This document shows, one piece after another, positions 1 to 8,677 of a stretch of 64,000 nt of DNA. Origin of the DNA: PWND01 sp964601515 (GTDB lineage: Bacteria; Bacteroidota; Bacteroidia; Bacteroidales; UBA7960). The position numbers were made by a program, and so were the translations under genes. Numbering within the stretch: position 1 is the stretch's first letter; every line of letters begins with the position of its first letter. The stretch covers positions 9,274 through 73,273 of the forward strand of contig CAZRNU010000002.1 in the NCBI GenBank assembly GCA_964601515.1, in the 5' to 3' direction. Under the pieces are notes generated by a model. It had not been told where the DNA came from and searched no databases. It worked only from the letters and a program-made list of their open reading frames with translations.

Positions 1-1
1 A

Positions 2-838
2 TATTCGCTTGCACACAGGCGAAAGCTTAAAGACGATGGAGTAATGTTTCATTCGCATATCGATGGTTCAAAGCATTTATTCACTCCTGAAGGCGTAATG
101 GATATTCAAAGAATTATAGGTGCTGATATTATAATGGCATTTGACGAATGTACACCATACCCATGCGATTACGATTATGCTAAAAAATCTATGGATTTAA
201 CCCATAGCTGGCTAAAAAGATGCTGCACTCACTTCGACAATACAGGGCCGGTTTATGATTATAGCCAGACTCTTTTTCCGATAGTACAGGGAAGTACATA
301 TAAAGATTTAAGAAAAATATCTGCTGAATACATATCAGAGATGAATCGTGAAGGCAATGCAATTGGAGGATTATCAGTTGGAGAACCTGCAGAAATGATG
401 TATGAAATGACCGAACTTGTTTGTGGAATTTTACCTAAAGACAAACCGAGATATCTTATGGGAGTAGGTACTCCGGCAAATATTCTTGAAAGTATAGCCT
501 TGGGTGTAGATATGTTTGATTGTGTAATGCCTACAAGAAATGCCAGAAACGGGATGCTTTTTACAAGTGAAGGAATTCTTAATATGAAAAATGTAAAATG
601 GAGAGATGATTTTTCACCAATTGATTCAAATGGAGAAGCTTTTGTTGACTCTATGTATACGAAGGCATATTTAAGACATCTCTTTGTAGCTAATGAAATA
701 CTAGCTTCAATAATTGCAACAATGCACAATCTAAGTTTTTATTTGTGGCTAGTTACACAAGCCAGAAACCATATAAAAGAAGGAACTTTTAAAGAGTGGA
801 AAGATCAAATGATTCCAAAAATTTCGAGAAGATTGTAA
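2..838 (+). CDS. tgt: queuine tRNA-ribosyltransferase, 5' truncated
   Basis: Partial gene: the frame is open from base 2 with no start codon in the window, and codons before the first ATG (44) read as typical Tgt sequence (YSLAHRRKLKDDGV). The enzyme exchanges guanine-34 for preQ1 in GU(N)-type tRNA anticodons. The motif DIIMAFDECTPYP contains the catalytic aspartate region, GGLSVGEP is the substrate-binding glycine-rich loop, and VGTPANILESIALGVDMFDCVMPTRNARNG is typical of the barrel. The C-terminal zinc site usually written CxCxxC...H is not visible: where the cysteines should be the protein reads DSNGEAFVDSMYTKAYLRHL, retaining the His only. Followed after 34 bp by an LptG-type permease, probably in the same operon. 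Confidence 0.95.
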   Translation, partial: YSLAHRRKLKDDGVMFHSHIDGSKHLFTPEGVMDIQRIIGADIIMAFDECTPYPCDYDYAKKSMDLTHSWLKRCCTHFDNTGPVYDYSQTLFPIVQGSTYKDLRKISAEYISEMNREGNAIGGLSVGEPAEMMYEMTELVCGILPKDKPRYLMGVGTPANILESIALGVDMFDCVMPTRNARNGMLFTSEGILNMKNVKWRDDFSPIDSNGEAFVDSMYTKAYLRHLFVANEILASIIATMHNLSFYLWLVTQARNHIKEGTFKEWKDQMIPKISRRL

Positions 839-872
839 TTTAAGTAAATTTGTCGGAGATTAATATTAGCAT

Positions 873-1952
873 ATGCTTACAATTATAGACAGATATATAA
901 TGCGAAAGTTTCTTGGCACATTCTTTTATGCCATAGCATTGATAATTGTAATCGTAATAATTTTTGACATTTCAGAAAGAGTTGATGATTTCATTGAAAA
1001 CAAAGCACCTTTGAAAGATATACTTTTTGTATACTATTTAAACTTTATACCATACTTTGTAAACCTATTTAGTCCGCTATTTACATTCATTGCAGTAATA
1101 TTTTTCACATCACGCCTTGCATTTAACACTGAAATTGTGGCAATATTAAGCAATGGCATCAGTTTTAAAAGAATGCTCGTACCATATATGCTATCAGCAA
1201 TATTGCTTGCATTACTATCTGTATATCTTTCAAATTTTCTAATTCCAAATGCTAATGCAAAAAGATTAGATTTTGAATCAAAGTATATAAAAAAACAAGC
1301 TAGATTTAGAGAAAGGAATATACATCAGCAAATACGACCCGGAGTTTTCATTTATCTTGAATCATTTAACGACAGAAATAATATAGGGTATTCTTTTGCT
1401 ATTGAAAAAATCAACAACGGTAAGCTAACATACAAAATGAATGCTGAGACTATTCGTTGGCAAGAGGAAGAGGAAAACTGGAGGTTAAACAATTATACCA
1501 TTAGAAAAATAGACAATCTAAATGAAACTCTGATTTCGGGAAGACAACTAGATACAATATTTGACTTCGTTCCATCAGATTTTGTTCAAAGCCTTACAAA
1601 TATGGAGACAATGAATTTCAGCGCATTAAATACATTCATTGAAAACGAGAGAATAAAAGGCAGCGAACATATAAAATACTATCTGGTTGAAAAACACCGC
1701 AGAATAGCTTTCCCTTTTTCAACACTAGTATTAACATTAATTGGAGTTGCCTTGTCATCAAGAAAAGTAAAAGGAGGAATTGGATTACACCTATTTGCAG
1801 GAATCTCACTGAGTTTTACATTTATTCTATTTATGCAAATAACTACAACGTTTGCAACCAATGGGAATCTTCCTGCTTGGCTTTCCTTATGGATACCAAA
1901 TTTTATATTCTCTATTCTGGGGATTTATCTTCTGATAAAGGCTCCGAAGTAA
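873..1952 (+). CDS. lptG: LptF/LptG family lipopolysaccharide export permease
   Basis: A 359-residue YjgP/YjgQ-family inner-membrane protein, the transmembrane part of the LptBFG transporter that lifts LPS from the inner membrane into the Lpt bridge. It begins MLTIIDRYIMRKFLGTFFYA, has three hydrophobic helices in the first ~120 residues, a hydrophilic periplasmic domain (about 130-265) and three more helices at the end, the expected 6-TM layout. The start follows tgt by 34 bp, an arrangement that suits co-transcription. LptF and LptG cannot be separated confidently from sequence alone; the choice of lptG reflects the tgt neighbourhood. Its last 41 bp are overlapped by the convergent small membrane protein gene. 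Confidence 0.85.
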   Translation: MLTIIDRYIMRKFLGTFFYAIALIIVIVIIFDISERVDDFIENKAPLKDILFVYYLNFIPYFVNLFSPLFTFIAVIFFTSRLAFNTEIVAILSNGISFKRMLVPYMLSAILLALLSVYLSNFLIPNANAKRLDFESKYIKKQARFRERNIHQQIRPGVFIYLESFNDRNNIGYSFAIEKINNGKLTYKMNAETIRWQEEEENWRLNNYTIRKIDNLNETLISGRQLDTIFDFVPSDFVQSLTNMETMNFSALNTFIENERIKGSEHIKYYLVEKHRRIAFPFSTLVLTLIGVALSSRKVKGGIGLHLFAGISLSFTFILFMQITTTFATNGNLPAWLSLWIPNFIFSILGIYLLIKAPK

Positions 1953-2214
1953 TTTTATTTTCCTTTTTTAGTTTTACAAAAAAGTCCGGCAAAATATAAC
2001 CCAACAATCCACCCCATAACATTGTAAAGTAAGGATTTGATTGTAAAGAGCAATTGCCCGATGTACAACCTACCTTTACATAATATAAATACCCAAGTCC
2101 AACACCTAATAATGCGAACGCTAATAAAACAGCATAATACTTCTTTTTATCTTCAATAATCAGGGGAAGTTTAAACCTCCCCTGTTTTTTATTATTTTCA
2201 TTCATATTATTCAC
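1912..2214 (-). CDS. small membrane protein, DUF6132-like
   Basis: A 100-residue protein with a basic, Asn/Lys-rich N-terminus, a membrane helix (YYAVLLAFALLGVGLGYLYYV), a CTSGNC segment, a second hydrophobic helix (NPYFTMLWGGLLGYILPDFF) and an acidic tail. The paired helices around a GC(T/S)SG(N/T)C motif resemble the small Bacteroidota family DUF6132, of unknown function. The start may be Met1 or Met4 (2205). The gene is convergent with the LptG-type gene and overlaps its 3' end by 41 bp in a different frame. Two Cys in the loop could bind metal or form a disulfide; that is inference. Confidence 0.75.
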   Translation of the reverse strand: MNNMNENNKKQGRFKLPLIIEDKKKYYAVLLAFALLGVGLGYLYYVKVGCTSGNCSLQSNPYFTMLWGGLLGYILPDFFVKLKKENKITSEPLSEDKSPE

Positions 2215-2337
2215 TTTTAATATCTAATATGTTTCATTTTCAAATTACTTCGGCACCCTCCAGCCTACATGAAGAGTTGCTGACATAATCACATATTTCA
2301 TTCCTAATACGTTATACCTTATACCCTTACCTTACAC

Positions 2338-2694
2338 CTACTTCACCCCAAGAATATCGCCAATAGCCTTAACCATAGCATCTTTAGGAAGTGCACCTGC
2401 AGCCATTTGCGGCTGTCCTTCTTTCGGGATAAACAGAATGGAAGGGATGCTTCTGATTCCAAATACTGCCGCAAGTTCTTGTTCTTTTTCTGTGTCAATT
2501 TTATAAACATCCAGTTTGCCGTCAAAATCCTTACTTAACTCTTCCATAACCGGAGCAAGCATTTTACAGGGTCCACACCAATCTGCATAAAAATCAACAA
2601 TTGCAGGCTTATCGCCGTTAAACTTCCATTCTTTGTTATTCTCATAATCAAACACTTTTTCTATAAAAGTGTCTTTTGTTAAATTAGTTGCCAT
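2338..2694 (-). CDS. thioredoxin
   Basis: A 118-residue cytoplasmic thioredoxin: FYADWCGPCKML holds the redox pair C40/C43, followed by the conserved SIPS cis-proline loop (GIRSIPSILFI). No signal peptide. The N-terminal ~25 residues are slightly longer than in classical TrxA. It lies 24 bp after a membrane-anchored thioredoxin-fold lipoprotein on the same strand, so the two are probably one transcript. The second thioredoxin of the window (41275-41592) is closer to the canonical TrxA in length. Confidence 0.93.
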   Translation of the reverse strand: MATNLTKDTFIEKVFDYENNKEWKFNGDKPAIVDFYADWCGPCKMLAPVMEELSKDFDGKLDVYKIDTEKEQELAAVFGIRSIPSILFIPKEGQPQMAAGALPKDAMVKAIGDILGVK

Positions 2695-2718
2695 TTTTTA
2701 GAAATTATTTTGTTAATA

Positions 2719-3201
2719 TTATTTGAATTCATTTAAAGCATTTAGCAAAGTTTCTTTTTGCTGAACTCCAACATAACGTCTTACAAGTTTTCCATCTTTA
2801 AATAAAAGAAGTGTTGGAATATTTTGGATATTATAGGTTGTAGCAACTCCACCGTTTCTATCTACATCAACTTTGGCTATTTTTGCCCATGAGCCAACTT
2901 CCTTAGCCAAATCATCAATAATTGGCCCCTGCACACGACATGGAGGACACCATACTGCCCAAAAATCAACCAATACAATTCCAGTAGAGATTGTTTCATC
3001 AAAAGTAATTTCTGTCAAATCCACAGCTTTAAATACTTCATCATTAATTACTTCTTTAGAGTCCTCTACAATAGTCTTTTCAGTAGTGGATTCATTTGAT
3101 GGCGCATTCACCTTTGAACCATTGCTGCTGGCTGAACAAGAATAAAAAGTTAATGCTACTGATACGCTTAATACGATTGCTACATTTTTAAGAAAATTCA
3201 T
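2719..3201 (-). CDS. thioredoxin-fold lipoprotein
   Basis: A 160-residue protein with a lipoprotein signal peptide (hydrophobic stretch then FYSC, lipidated Cys about residue 22), a Ser/Thr/Glu-rich linker to about residue 55, and a thioredoxin domain with VWCPPCRVQ (C85/C88) and the cis-proline loop NIPTLLLF. The export signal places it in the periplasm, anchored to a membrane. The WCPPC active site is unusual compared with WCGPC and is closer to TlpA/DsbE-type reductants, although the domain is otherwise TrxA-like. First gene of a two-gene unit with a cytoplasmic thioredoxin; a TAnnTTTG box is found 38 bp upstream of the start. Confidence 0.88.
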   Translation of the reverse strand: MNFLKNVAIVLSVSVALTFYSCSASSNGSKVNAPSNESTTEKTIVEDSKEVINDEVFKAVDLTEITFDETISTGIVLVDFWAVWCPPCRVQGPIIDDLAKEVGSWAKIAKVDVDRNGGVATTYNIQNIPTLLLFKDGKLVRRYVGVQQKETLLNALNEFK

Positions 3202-3238
3202 AATGCTTAATTTTAGTTTTTTATTAAAATTGTTTTTG

Positions 3239-3246
3239 CAAATATA
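3239..3246 (-). promoter_or_regulatory. -7 box of the thioredoxin operon
   Basis: On the minus strand the sequence is TATATTTG, an exact match to the Bacteroidota -7 consensus TAnnTTTG, 38 bp before the start of the thioredoxin-fold lipoprotein. No convincing -33 TTTG was identified. Confidence 0.5.
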
Positions 3247-3418
3247 ATTTGTTATACAATACCTGAAACAACACCAAGTTCAATTTGTTCAATTATATGC
3301 ATTTATTTAGATATGTTCATATAAAAACGAAATTGATAACTTTTTATTATAGTATAAATATGTAAGAATTGTGGAATACTTATTGATTTGTTTAACACAT
3401 TTAAATTAAGAAATTTAG

Positions 3419-3426
3419 TAACTTTG
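3419..3426 (+). promoter_or_regulatory. -7 box of the DUF4197 gene
   Basis: TAACTTTG matches TAnnTTTG exactly and lies 44 bp before the ATG at 3471. A TTTG at 3387-3390 is rather far for a -33 element. Confidence 0.5.
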
Positions 3427-3470
3427 GCATATTGAAAATGTCTAACATAATCTTTCAAAAATAAGTCATC

Positions 3471-4193
3471 ATGAAAACAAAAGCATTTCTCACCGCTCTA
3501 CTAATATCAGTAACTACTGCTTTAACTACCACATCTTGCGAAGAACTTCTTGACTTGTTTAATTCCGGGTTAACAGAAGAGCAAGTAATTGAAGGCTTGA
3601 AGGAAGCCTTAGTGGTTGGAACAGACAATTCTGTTGTTAAAGCTAATGCAGCAGATGGTTATTTTCTACATCCTGTTATAAAAATACCCTTCCCCCCGGA
3701 AGCCGAAACGGCAAAGAACATTTTGATTAATCAACTTGGTATGGGGTCAATAGTGAATGATTTTATTCTAGAGTTAAATCGAGCTGCTGAAGATGCTGCT
3801 CAAAAAGCAAAACCAATTTTCATAGATGCAATTACTTCCATAACAATAGAAGATGCATGGGGTATACTAAAAGGATCTGACAATGCAGCAACATCATATT
3901 TACATGACAAAACTTACACTAGTCTAATTGCCGCATTTGCACCTGACATTACTGCTTCATTAACCAAAGTTGGTGCTGCACAAACTTGGAATACATTGGC
4001 CAGTGCATATAATCAATACGCAAATATATCCCCTATTCATGATCCGATAAATACAGATCTTGGCGCTTATGCTACAGGCAAAGCACTTGATGGTTTATTT
4101 TTCCTAGTTGAAGAAGAGGAGTATAAAATTCGCACTGACCCTACATCCAGAGTTACTGAACTTTTACAGCAAGTTTTTGCTGAACAGGATTAA
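3471..4193 (+). CDS. DUF4197 family lipoprotein
   Basis: A 240-residue protein with an N-terminal hydrophobic signal ending in TTSC (likely lipidated Cys about residue 23). The rest fits the DUF4197 family: GLTEEQVIEGLKEAL, GYFLHPVIKIPFPPE, a long helical section, and AWGILKGSDNAATSYLHDKTYTSL. The family is widespread in Proteobacteria and Bacteroidota and has no established function. Mature protein is predicted helical and periplasmic. It stands alone, with its own promoter-like box and a strong terminator immediately after the stop. Confidence 0.88.
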   Translation: MKTKAFLTALLISVTTALTTTSCEELLDLFNSGLTEEQVIEGLKEALVVGTDNSVVKANAADGYFLHPVIKIPFPPEAETAKNILINQLGMGSIVNDFILELNRAAEDAAQKAKPIFIDAITSITIEDAWGILKGSDNAATSYLHDKTYTSLIAAFAPDITASLTKVGAAQTWNTLASAYNQYANISPIHDPINTDLGAYATGKALDGLFFLVEEEEYKIRTDPTSRVTELLQQVFAEQD

Positions 4194-4230
4194 AAAAAGA
4201 GGGGTAACATAAAATATTACCCCTCTTTTT
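4194..4230. terminator. bidirectional intrinsic terminator
   Basis: A perfect 14-bp stem (4194-4207 with 4217-4230; core GAGGGGTAA/TTACCCCTC) with a 9-nt loop, A-rich on one side and T-rich on the other. It lies between the convergent DUF4197 and dihydroorotate dehydrogenase-like genes and can serve both. Confidence 0.9.
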
Positions 4231-4247
4231 ATTTTACAAATGCTATG

Positions 4248-5234
4248 TTATTCTATCCCTGAAAAATGTTTCATGAATTGAACCCTTTGATAAGCTGCAG
4301 GGTGAGCAATCTTCTCATAGCTCATCATTCCGGCAAAATCAGATATTTTTTCATATTTGCGACTTTCCATCCAGGAAATAATTTGCTTATTGATTAGTTC
4401 TAAATGCCCTAGCCCGTTTTTATACAATGTAGAGCAAACCTGCACAGCTTTAGCTCCGGCAAGAATCTGCTTTACAACTCCGTTGCCATCGTGAACTCCG
4501 GTGGAAGCACATAAGTCAATTTTCACTTTGTCAGACATTATAGCAATCCACCTCAAAGGCATAGAAATCTCTTCCGGCGTGCTATAAACGTTAATAGGCT
4601 TAATTTTCAAATCATTTATATCAATATCAGGGCTGAAAAATCTATTAAACAATACCAAGCCTTTTATACCTGTCCAAGACAACTTTTTAATCATTTCAGC
4701 TAGTCCTGAAAAGTGGTAAGAGATTTTTATTGAAATTGGAATGCTTATCTCACTTTTAACCTTTTCAATTATCTCGAAATAAACTTTTTCGTACTGGCTA
4801 CCCATAATATCAGGATCTGCAGGCAGTGCAAAAATATTCAGTTCAAGAGCATCTGCGCCTGCATCCTGAATCTTTTTAGCGAATGAAGTCCACTCACTTG
4901 CGGTAACACAATTTATACTTGCGATAACCGGAATATTAATAGAGCTTTTTGCCTGATGAATAAAATCTAGATATTCATCTAGTTTATGAGATTGAGCATA
5001 GTTGTGAATATAATCGTATGCCTCAGTATATGCATTCTGCATATCGTCGTGAGCCATAACCTTGTGAGATTCAAAAGCAATCTGTTCCTCGAACAATGAT
5101 TTTAAGACAACAGCTCCAGCTCCACTTTTCTCTATAGCCTTTAGATTTTCTATTGAGCGTGTAAGCCCTGAGCTACCCACAATAACAGGGCTCTTTAATG
5201 TAATTCCTAAATAATTGGTTGATAGGTCAATCAT
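4248..5234 (-). CDS. dihydroorotate dehydrogenase-like flavoprotein
   Basis: A 328-residue FMN-binding TIM-barrel protein of the PyrD/PreA superfamily. It starts MIDLSTNYLGITLKSPVIVGSSGLT, as in class 1 DHODH-like proteins, and contains IPVIASINCVTASEW, ADALELNIFALPAD, IPISIKISYHFSG and a phosphate-binding C-terminal part (CASTGVHDGNGVVKQILAGAKAVQVCSTLY). True PyrD has a well-conserved catalytic Cys/Ser loop; here that assignment is unclear, so activity on dihydroorotate should not be assumed. No pyrimidine genes are adjacent except the divergent nucleoside kinase, with which it shares a 173-bp intergenic region. Confidence 0.85.
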   Translation of the reverse strand: MIDLSTNYLGITLKSPVIVGSSGLTRSIENLKAIEKSGAGAVVLKSLFEEQIAFESHKVMAHDDMQNAYTEAYDYIHNYAQSHKLDEYLDFIHQAKSSINIPVIASINCVTASEWTSFAKKIQDAGADALELNIFALPADPDIMGSQYEKVYFEIIEKVKSEISIPISIKISYHFSGLAEMIKKLSWTGIKGLVLFNRFFSPDIDINDLKIKPINVYSTPEEISMPLRWIAIMSDKVKIDLCASTGVHDGNGVVKQILAGAKAVQVCSTLYKNGLGHLELINKQIISWMESRKYEKISDFAGMMSYEKIAHPAAYQRVQFMKHFSGIE

Positions 5235-5369
5235 GGTATTATGCTTTAATATTTAATTAATAGTCAAATTCATTTTTACCAGCAACAAAAATAATTATAC
5301 ATTTTTATTATTCAATAAAAATTATTACATCATTTTTAACACCTTCGTCAATAATTTTATCAAAACACT

Positions 5370-5377
5370 TAACTTTG
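5370..5377 (+). promoter_or_regulatory. -7 box of the nucleoside kinase gene
   Basis: TAACTTTG, exact match to TAnnTTTG, 30 bp before the ATG at 5408. Confidence 0.55.
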
Positions 5378-5407
5378 GGCTTAGCAATTTTTAGTTAATC
5401 TATAAAA

Positions 5408-6934
5408 ATGAGTGAAACAAGTAATTTACAGCCACACCCACAAAAGGTTATTATCCACGAAGGCTCATTTCGGACGTTATTGGAACCTCTTCTTGTACTT
5501 TTCAACAATGCATCCGAAAAGATTCTTCCCGGGAAAGATTACCATATTGCATATAGTATTCCCGGAGGAGCATATGGCTACTATAAAGATTTTGTCCCAA
5601 GTGAAGAGCAGATTGAGAAAATAAAAAGAGAAATTGAAAAAAACATAAAGCTGAAAGTAGAATTTAAGCATGATGTTTTACCAAAGCAAAAAGTAATTAG
5701 GTATTTTGAAAATATTAAAAGACAAGATATTTATACTCTATTAAATTCTCAAAACCATGACTCTGAAATAGAAGGTCTGAGGCTAGTTCATTTAAACGGT
5801 GGTGGCGAATTATTTCTAAATCATGTTTCAGAGAATTGGGAAAAACTCGAAAAATTTAAGCTATTTCTTTTTAATAAAGGGTTTTTCCTGATTGCAGACA
5901 CAGAATTTTTCAACAGGATTATGCCGGAGAGACTCGAATTGAGTAAATATCTAAAAAGGTTTGAGGAATCTGATGATGCAATGAAAAGCATAGGTATTTC
6001 AACTGTTGCCGAACTAAATGAAGCAATTAGAGAAGGAGAGCTCCCTGAGTTAATCAAAATATCTGAAGCATATCAGGCAAAAAGGATAGGTCGAATTGCT
6101 GATAATATTGTTAGTCACCCGCTTAAACCGAGAGTAATATTTCTTGCAGGGCCTACATCATCAGGAAAAACGACATCGGCGAACAGATTGTACATTGAGT
6201 TGAAAGTTTTAATGAAGAAAGTTTTGATAATATCATTGGATAATTTTTATTTACCTCATTCACAAATACCATTCGATCCCGAAACCGGGATACAGAACTT
6301 CGAACTTATTTCAGCATTAAATCTTGAGTTGATAAGAGAAACTATAAATAATCTTATCTCAGGGAAAGAAGTCCATTTACCTCGATATCATTTCGATGGC
6401 AAAGGGGCAACACCTGAAGAAAAAGCGACACAAATCAATTCCGAAACATATATTATTGTTGAAGGAATTCACGGCCTAAATCCTGAATTATGGAGAAATG
6501 TGATGGATGTTGACTCATACAGATTGTATGTTTCAGCACTTAACACCCTTAATATACACGACCATCTTCCATTTTCAACATCTGAGCACAGGTTAATAAG
6601 AAGATTAATACGCGACCATCTATTCAGAGGATACGATTTTAACGAAACATTGAAAAGGTGGCCTGATGTCATAAAAAATGAATATCAAAGTATTTTTCCA
6701 TTTCAGGAGAGTGCACATGCCATTTTCAACTCAGCACTAATGTATGAAATTGCAGTTTTCGCGCATTACGCCCCAAGCATACTTATACCTGAAAAAGCTG
6801 AAAATGAACATATCAAAGAACAGGTAAAAAAACTCAATAGAATTCTTACATTATTCAATCCGATGGATCCTCAAGACATCCCTCCAACATCAATACTTAG
6901 GGAGTTTATTGGAGGAAGTAGCTTTAAGTATTAA
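5408..6934 (+). CDS. nucleoside kinase (uridine kinase-like, phosphoribulokinase family)
   Basis: A 508-residue protein with an N-terminal region of about 230 residues (TGS/threonyl-tRNA-synthetase-editing-like in homologous proteins, from memory) and a C-terminal P-loop kinase of the uridine kinase/phosphoribulokinase family. Walker A is G248-PTSSGKT-255; SLDNFYLP and GIHGLNPEL are the acidic and substrate motifs, and HRLIRRLIRDHLFRGYDFNETLKRWP matches the lid/base-binding segment. It probably phosphorylates a nucleoside for salvage; uridine/cytidine is a guess. The amidohydrolase start follows 4 bp after the stop, so these two genes are likely transcribed together. Confidence 0.88.
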   Translation: MSETSNLQPHPQKVIIHEGSFRTLLEPLLVLFNNASEKILPGKDYHIAYSIPGGAYGYYKDFVPSEEQIEKIKREIEKNIKLKVEFKHDVLPKQKVIRYFENIKRQDIYTLLNSQNHDSEIEGLRLVHLNGGGELFLNHVSENWEKLEKFKLFLFNKGFFLIADTEFFNRIMPERLELSKYLKRFEESDDAMKSIGISTVAELNEAIREGELPELIKISEAYQAKRIGRIADNIVSHPLKPRVIFLAGPTSSGKTTSANRLYIELKVLMKKVLIISLDNFYLPHSQIPFDPETGIQNFELISALNLELIRETINNLISGKEVHLPRYHFDGKGATPEEKATQINSETYIIVEGIHGLNPELWRNVMDVDSYRLYVSALNTLNIHDHLPFSTSEHRLIRRLIRDHLFRGYDFNETLKRWPDVIKNEYQSIFPFQESAHAIFNSALMYEIAVFAHYAPSILIPEKAENEHIKEQVKKLNRILTLFNPMDPQDIPPTSILREFIGGSSFKY

Positions 6935-6938
6935 AAAT

Positions 6939-8591
6939 ATGAAAACATTTAGCCAAGCTATAACGTTGTTATTGGCGATATCATTATTATCATGTAATAT
7001 GGGCAACGAAAAGCACATTACTGCTGATCTTATAATTACCAATGCTACTATATACACTGTCGACAATGAGTTTTCGACGGCTCAGTGCATGGCAATTCTT
7101 GACGGTAAAATTATTGACATCGGCAGCAATTCTGAAATACTTGAAAAATATTCTTCAAAAGAGGTTATTGATTTTGCGGGGAAATTTGTTTATCCCGGAT
7201 TTATAGACCCTCATGCACATTTTTTTGGTTACGGCAAAAGCCTACTAAATGCTGATTTATATGGGGCTAAATCATTTGAAGAGGTTATTGAAATAATCAA
7301 AAAGCATCATAATGACTATCCGTCTGAATGGATTTTGGGAAGAGGCTGGGACCAAAATGAATGGGATGTAAAGGAATTTCCCAACAGAACACAAATAGAC
7401 AAAGTTTTTCCGGATGTGCCGGTTTTATTAAGAAGAGTGGATGGACATGCTGCAATAGCCAACACTGAAGCTTTAAATAGAGCGGGTATTAAAAAAGCAA
7501 AAGAAGTAATCGGGGGAAAAATAGAATTCAAAAATGGAGAGTTAACGGGCATTTTAATCGGAAGTGCAATATATTTAGTTGATGAAATTATTCCAAAACC
7601 GAAGAAAGAAGTTTTAATTGAAGCGTTAATAAACGGCCAGAACAACTTATTTGCTGTAGGACTAACGAGCATAGGCGATGCAGGATTAGAAAAAGAAACA
7701 ATTCTAATGATAGATTCATTGCATAAATCCGGAAAACTTAAATTAAAAATTTATGCAATGTTATCTCCAACTGAAGAAAATTTCGAGCACTTTGCATCAA
7801 AGGGTTATTATAAAACTTCACATTTAAATGTAAGATCAATAAAACTGTTTGCAGACGGCGCATTAGGTTCTCGCGGAGCAAAACTACTGGAGCCATATTC
7901 AGACGACATAAAAAACTCAGGTATTTTGGAAAACACTGTTGATTTTCTTCAAGAAATTGCCCAAAAAGCATATGATTATGATTATCAGCTAAACACACAC
8001 TGTATTGGAGATTCTGCAAATAGACTGATGTTGAATATTTACGGAGACTTATTAAAAGAACAAAACGACCGACGCTGGAGAATTGAACATGCTCAAATTG
8101 TTCATCCTAATGATATAGATAAATTCAGAAAATTCAGCATAATTCCATCTATTCAGGCTATCCACGCTACTTCTGATATGCTCTGGGCCATAAACAGACT
8201 TGGAAAAGAAAGAATAATAAATGCTTATGCATTAAAAGCGCTACTGAATCAGAATGGATGGCTGCCAAATGGAAGCGACTTCCCTGTAGAACCAATCAAT
8301 CCACTTTTTGGATTTTACGCTGCATTTGAGAGAAAAAACGCTGACGGCATCCCTGAAGGCGGATTCCAAATGGAAAATGCACTTACAAGAGAAGAAGCTT
8401 TAAAAGCTATGACAATTTGGTCTGCAAAAGCGCAATTCGAAGAGCAAGAAAAAGGCAGTCTCGAAATTGGAAAATATGCTGATTTTGTAGTATTTGATAA
8501 AGATATTATGACAATACCCGGTCATGAAATTCTAACACTAAAAGTTTATAAAACTTATGTAAATGGAGAATTAGTTTATGAAAATAAATAG
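6939..8591 (+). CDS. amidohydrolase family lipoprotein (YtcJ-like)
   Basis: Amidohydrolase superfamily enzyme (Amidohydro_3/YtcJ type). The start at 6939 is chosen over an in-frame ATG at 6909 because it begins a clean lipoprotein signal (MKTFSQAITLLLAISLLSC) and leaves the upstream kinase gene free. Metal-site motifs are visible: GFIDPHAHF (HxH), LNTHCIGDSAN, RIEHAQIVHP and LPNGSDFPVEP. The substrate cannot be read from sequence; relatives hydrolyse N-formimidoyl or N-acyl compounds. Membrane-anchored and exported. The stop codon TAG (8589-8591) shares its last base with the first unit of the hexanucleotide repeat that follows. Confidence 0.9.
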   Translation: MKTFSQAITLLLAISLLSCNMGNEKHITADLIITNATIYTVDNEFSTAQCMAILDGKIIDIGSNSEILEKYSSKEVIDFAGKFVYPGFIDPHAHFFGYGKSLLNADLYGAKSFEEVIEIIKKHHNDYPSEWILGRGWDQNEWDVKEFPNRTQIDKVFPDVPVLLRRVDGHAAIANTEALNRAGIKKAKEVIGGKIEFKNGELTGILIGSAIYLVDEIIPKPKKEVLIEALINGQNNLFAVGLTSIGDAGLEKETILMIDSLHKSGKLKLKIYAMLSPTEENFEHFASKGYYKTSHLNVRSIKLFADGALGSRGAKLLEPYSDDIKNSGILENTVDFLQEIAQKAYDYDYQLNTHCIGDSANRLMLNIYGDLLKEQNDRRWRIEHAQIVHPNDIDKFRKFSIIPSIQAIHATSDMLWAINRLGKERIINAYALKALLNQNGWLPNGSDFPVEPINPLFGFYAAFERKNADGIPEGGFQMENALTREEALKAMTIWSAKAQFEEQEKGSLEIGKYADFVVFDKDIMTIPGHEILTLKVYKTYVNGELVYENK

Positions 8592-8656
8592 TTAAGGTTA
8601 AGGTTAAGGTTGAGGTTAAGGTTAAGGTTGAGGTTAAGGTTAAGGTTAAGGTTGAA
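8591..8656 (+). repeat. hexanucleotide tandem repeat (GTTAAG/GTTGAG)
   Basis: Ten perfect-length GTTAAG or GTTGAG units plus a last GTTGAA, in the order 3 A-type, 1 G-type, 2 A-type, 1 G-type, 3 A-type, 1 G-type. It fills almost all of the 86-bp gap between the amidohydrolase stop and the TlpA-like start. It does not lie in a reading frame of either gene. Confidence 0.98.
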
Positions 8657-8677
8657 TAATTAATAATTTTAAAAGAA

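Noticed and set aside
6909..6938. Upstream start of the amidohydrolase
   Set aside because: It would place ten residues before a clean lipoprotein signal and overlap the kinase gene.
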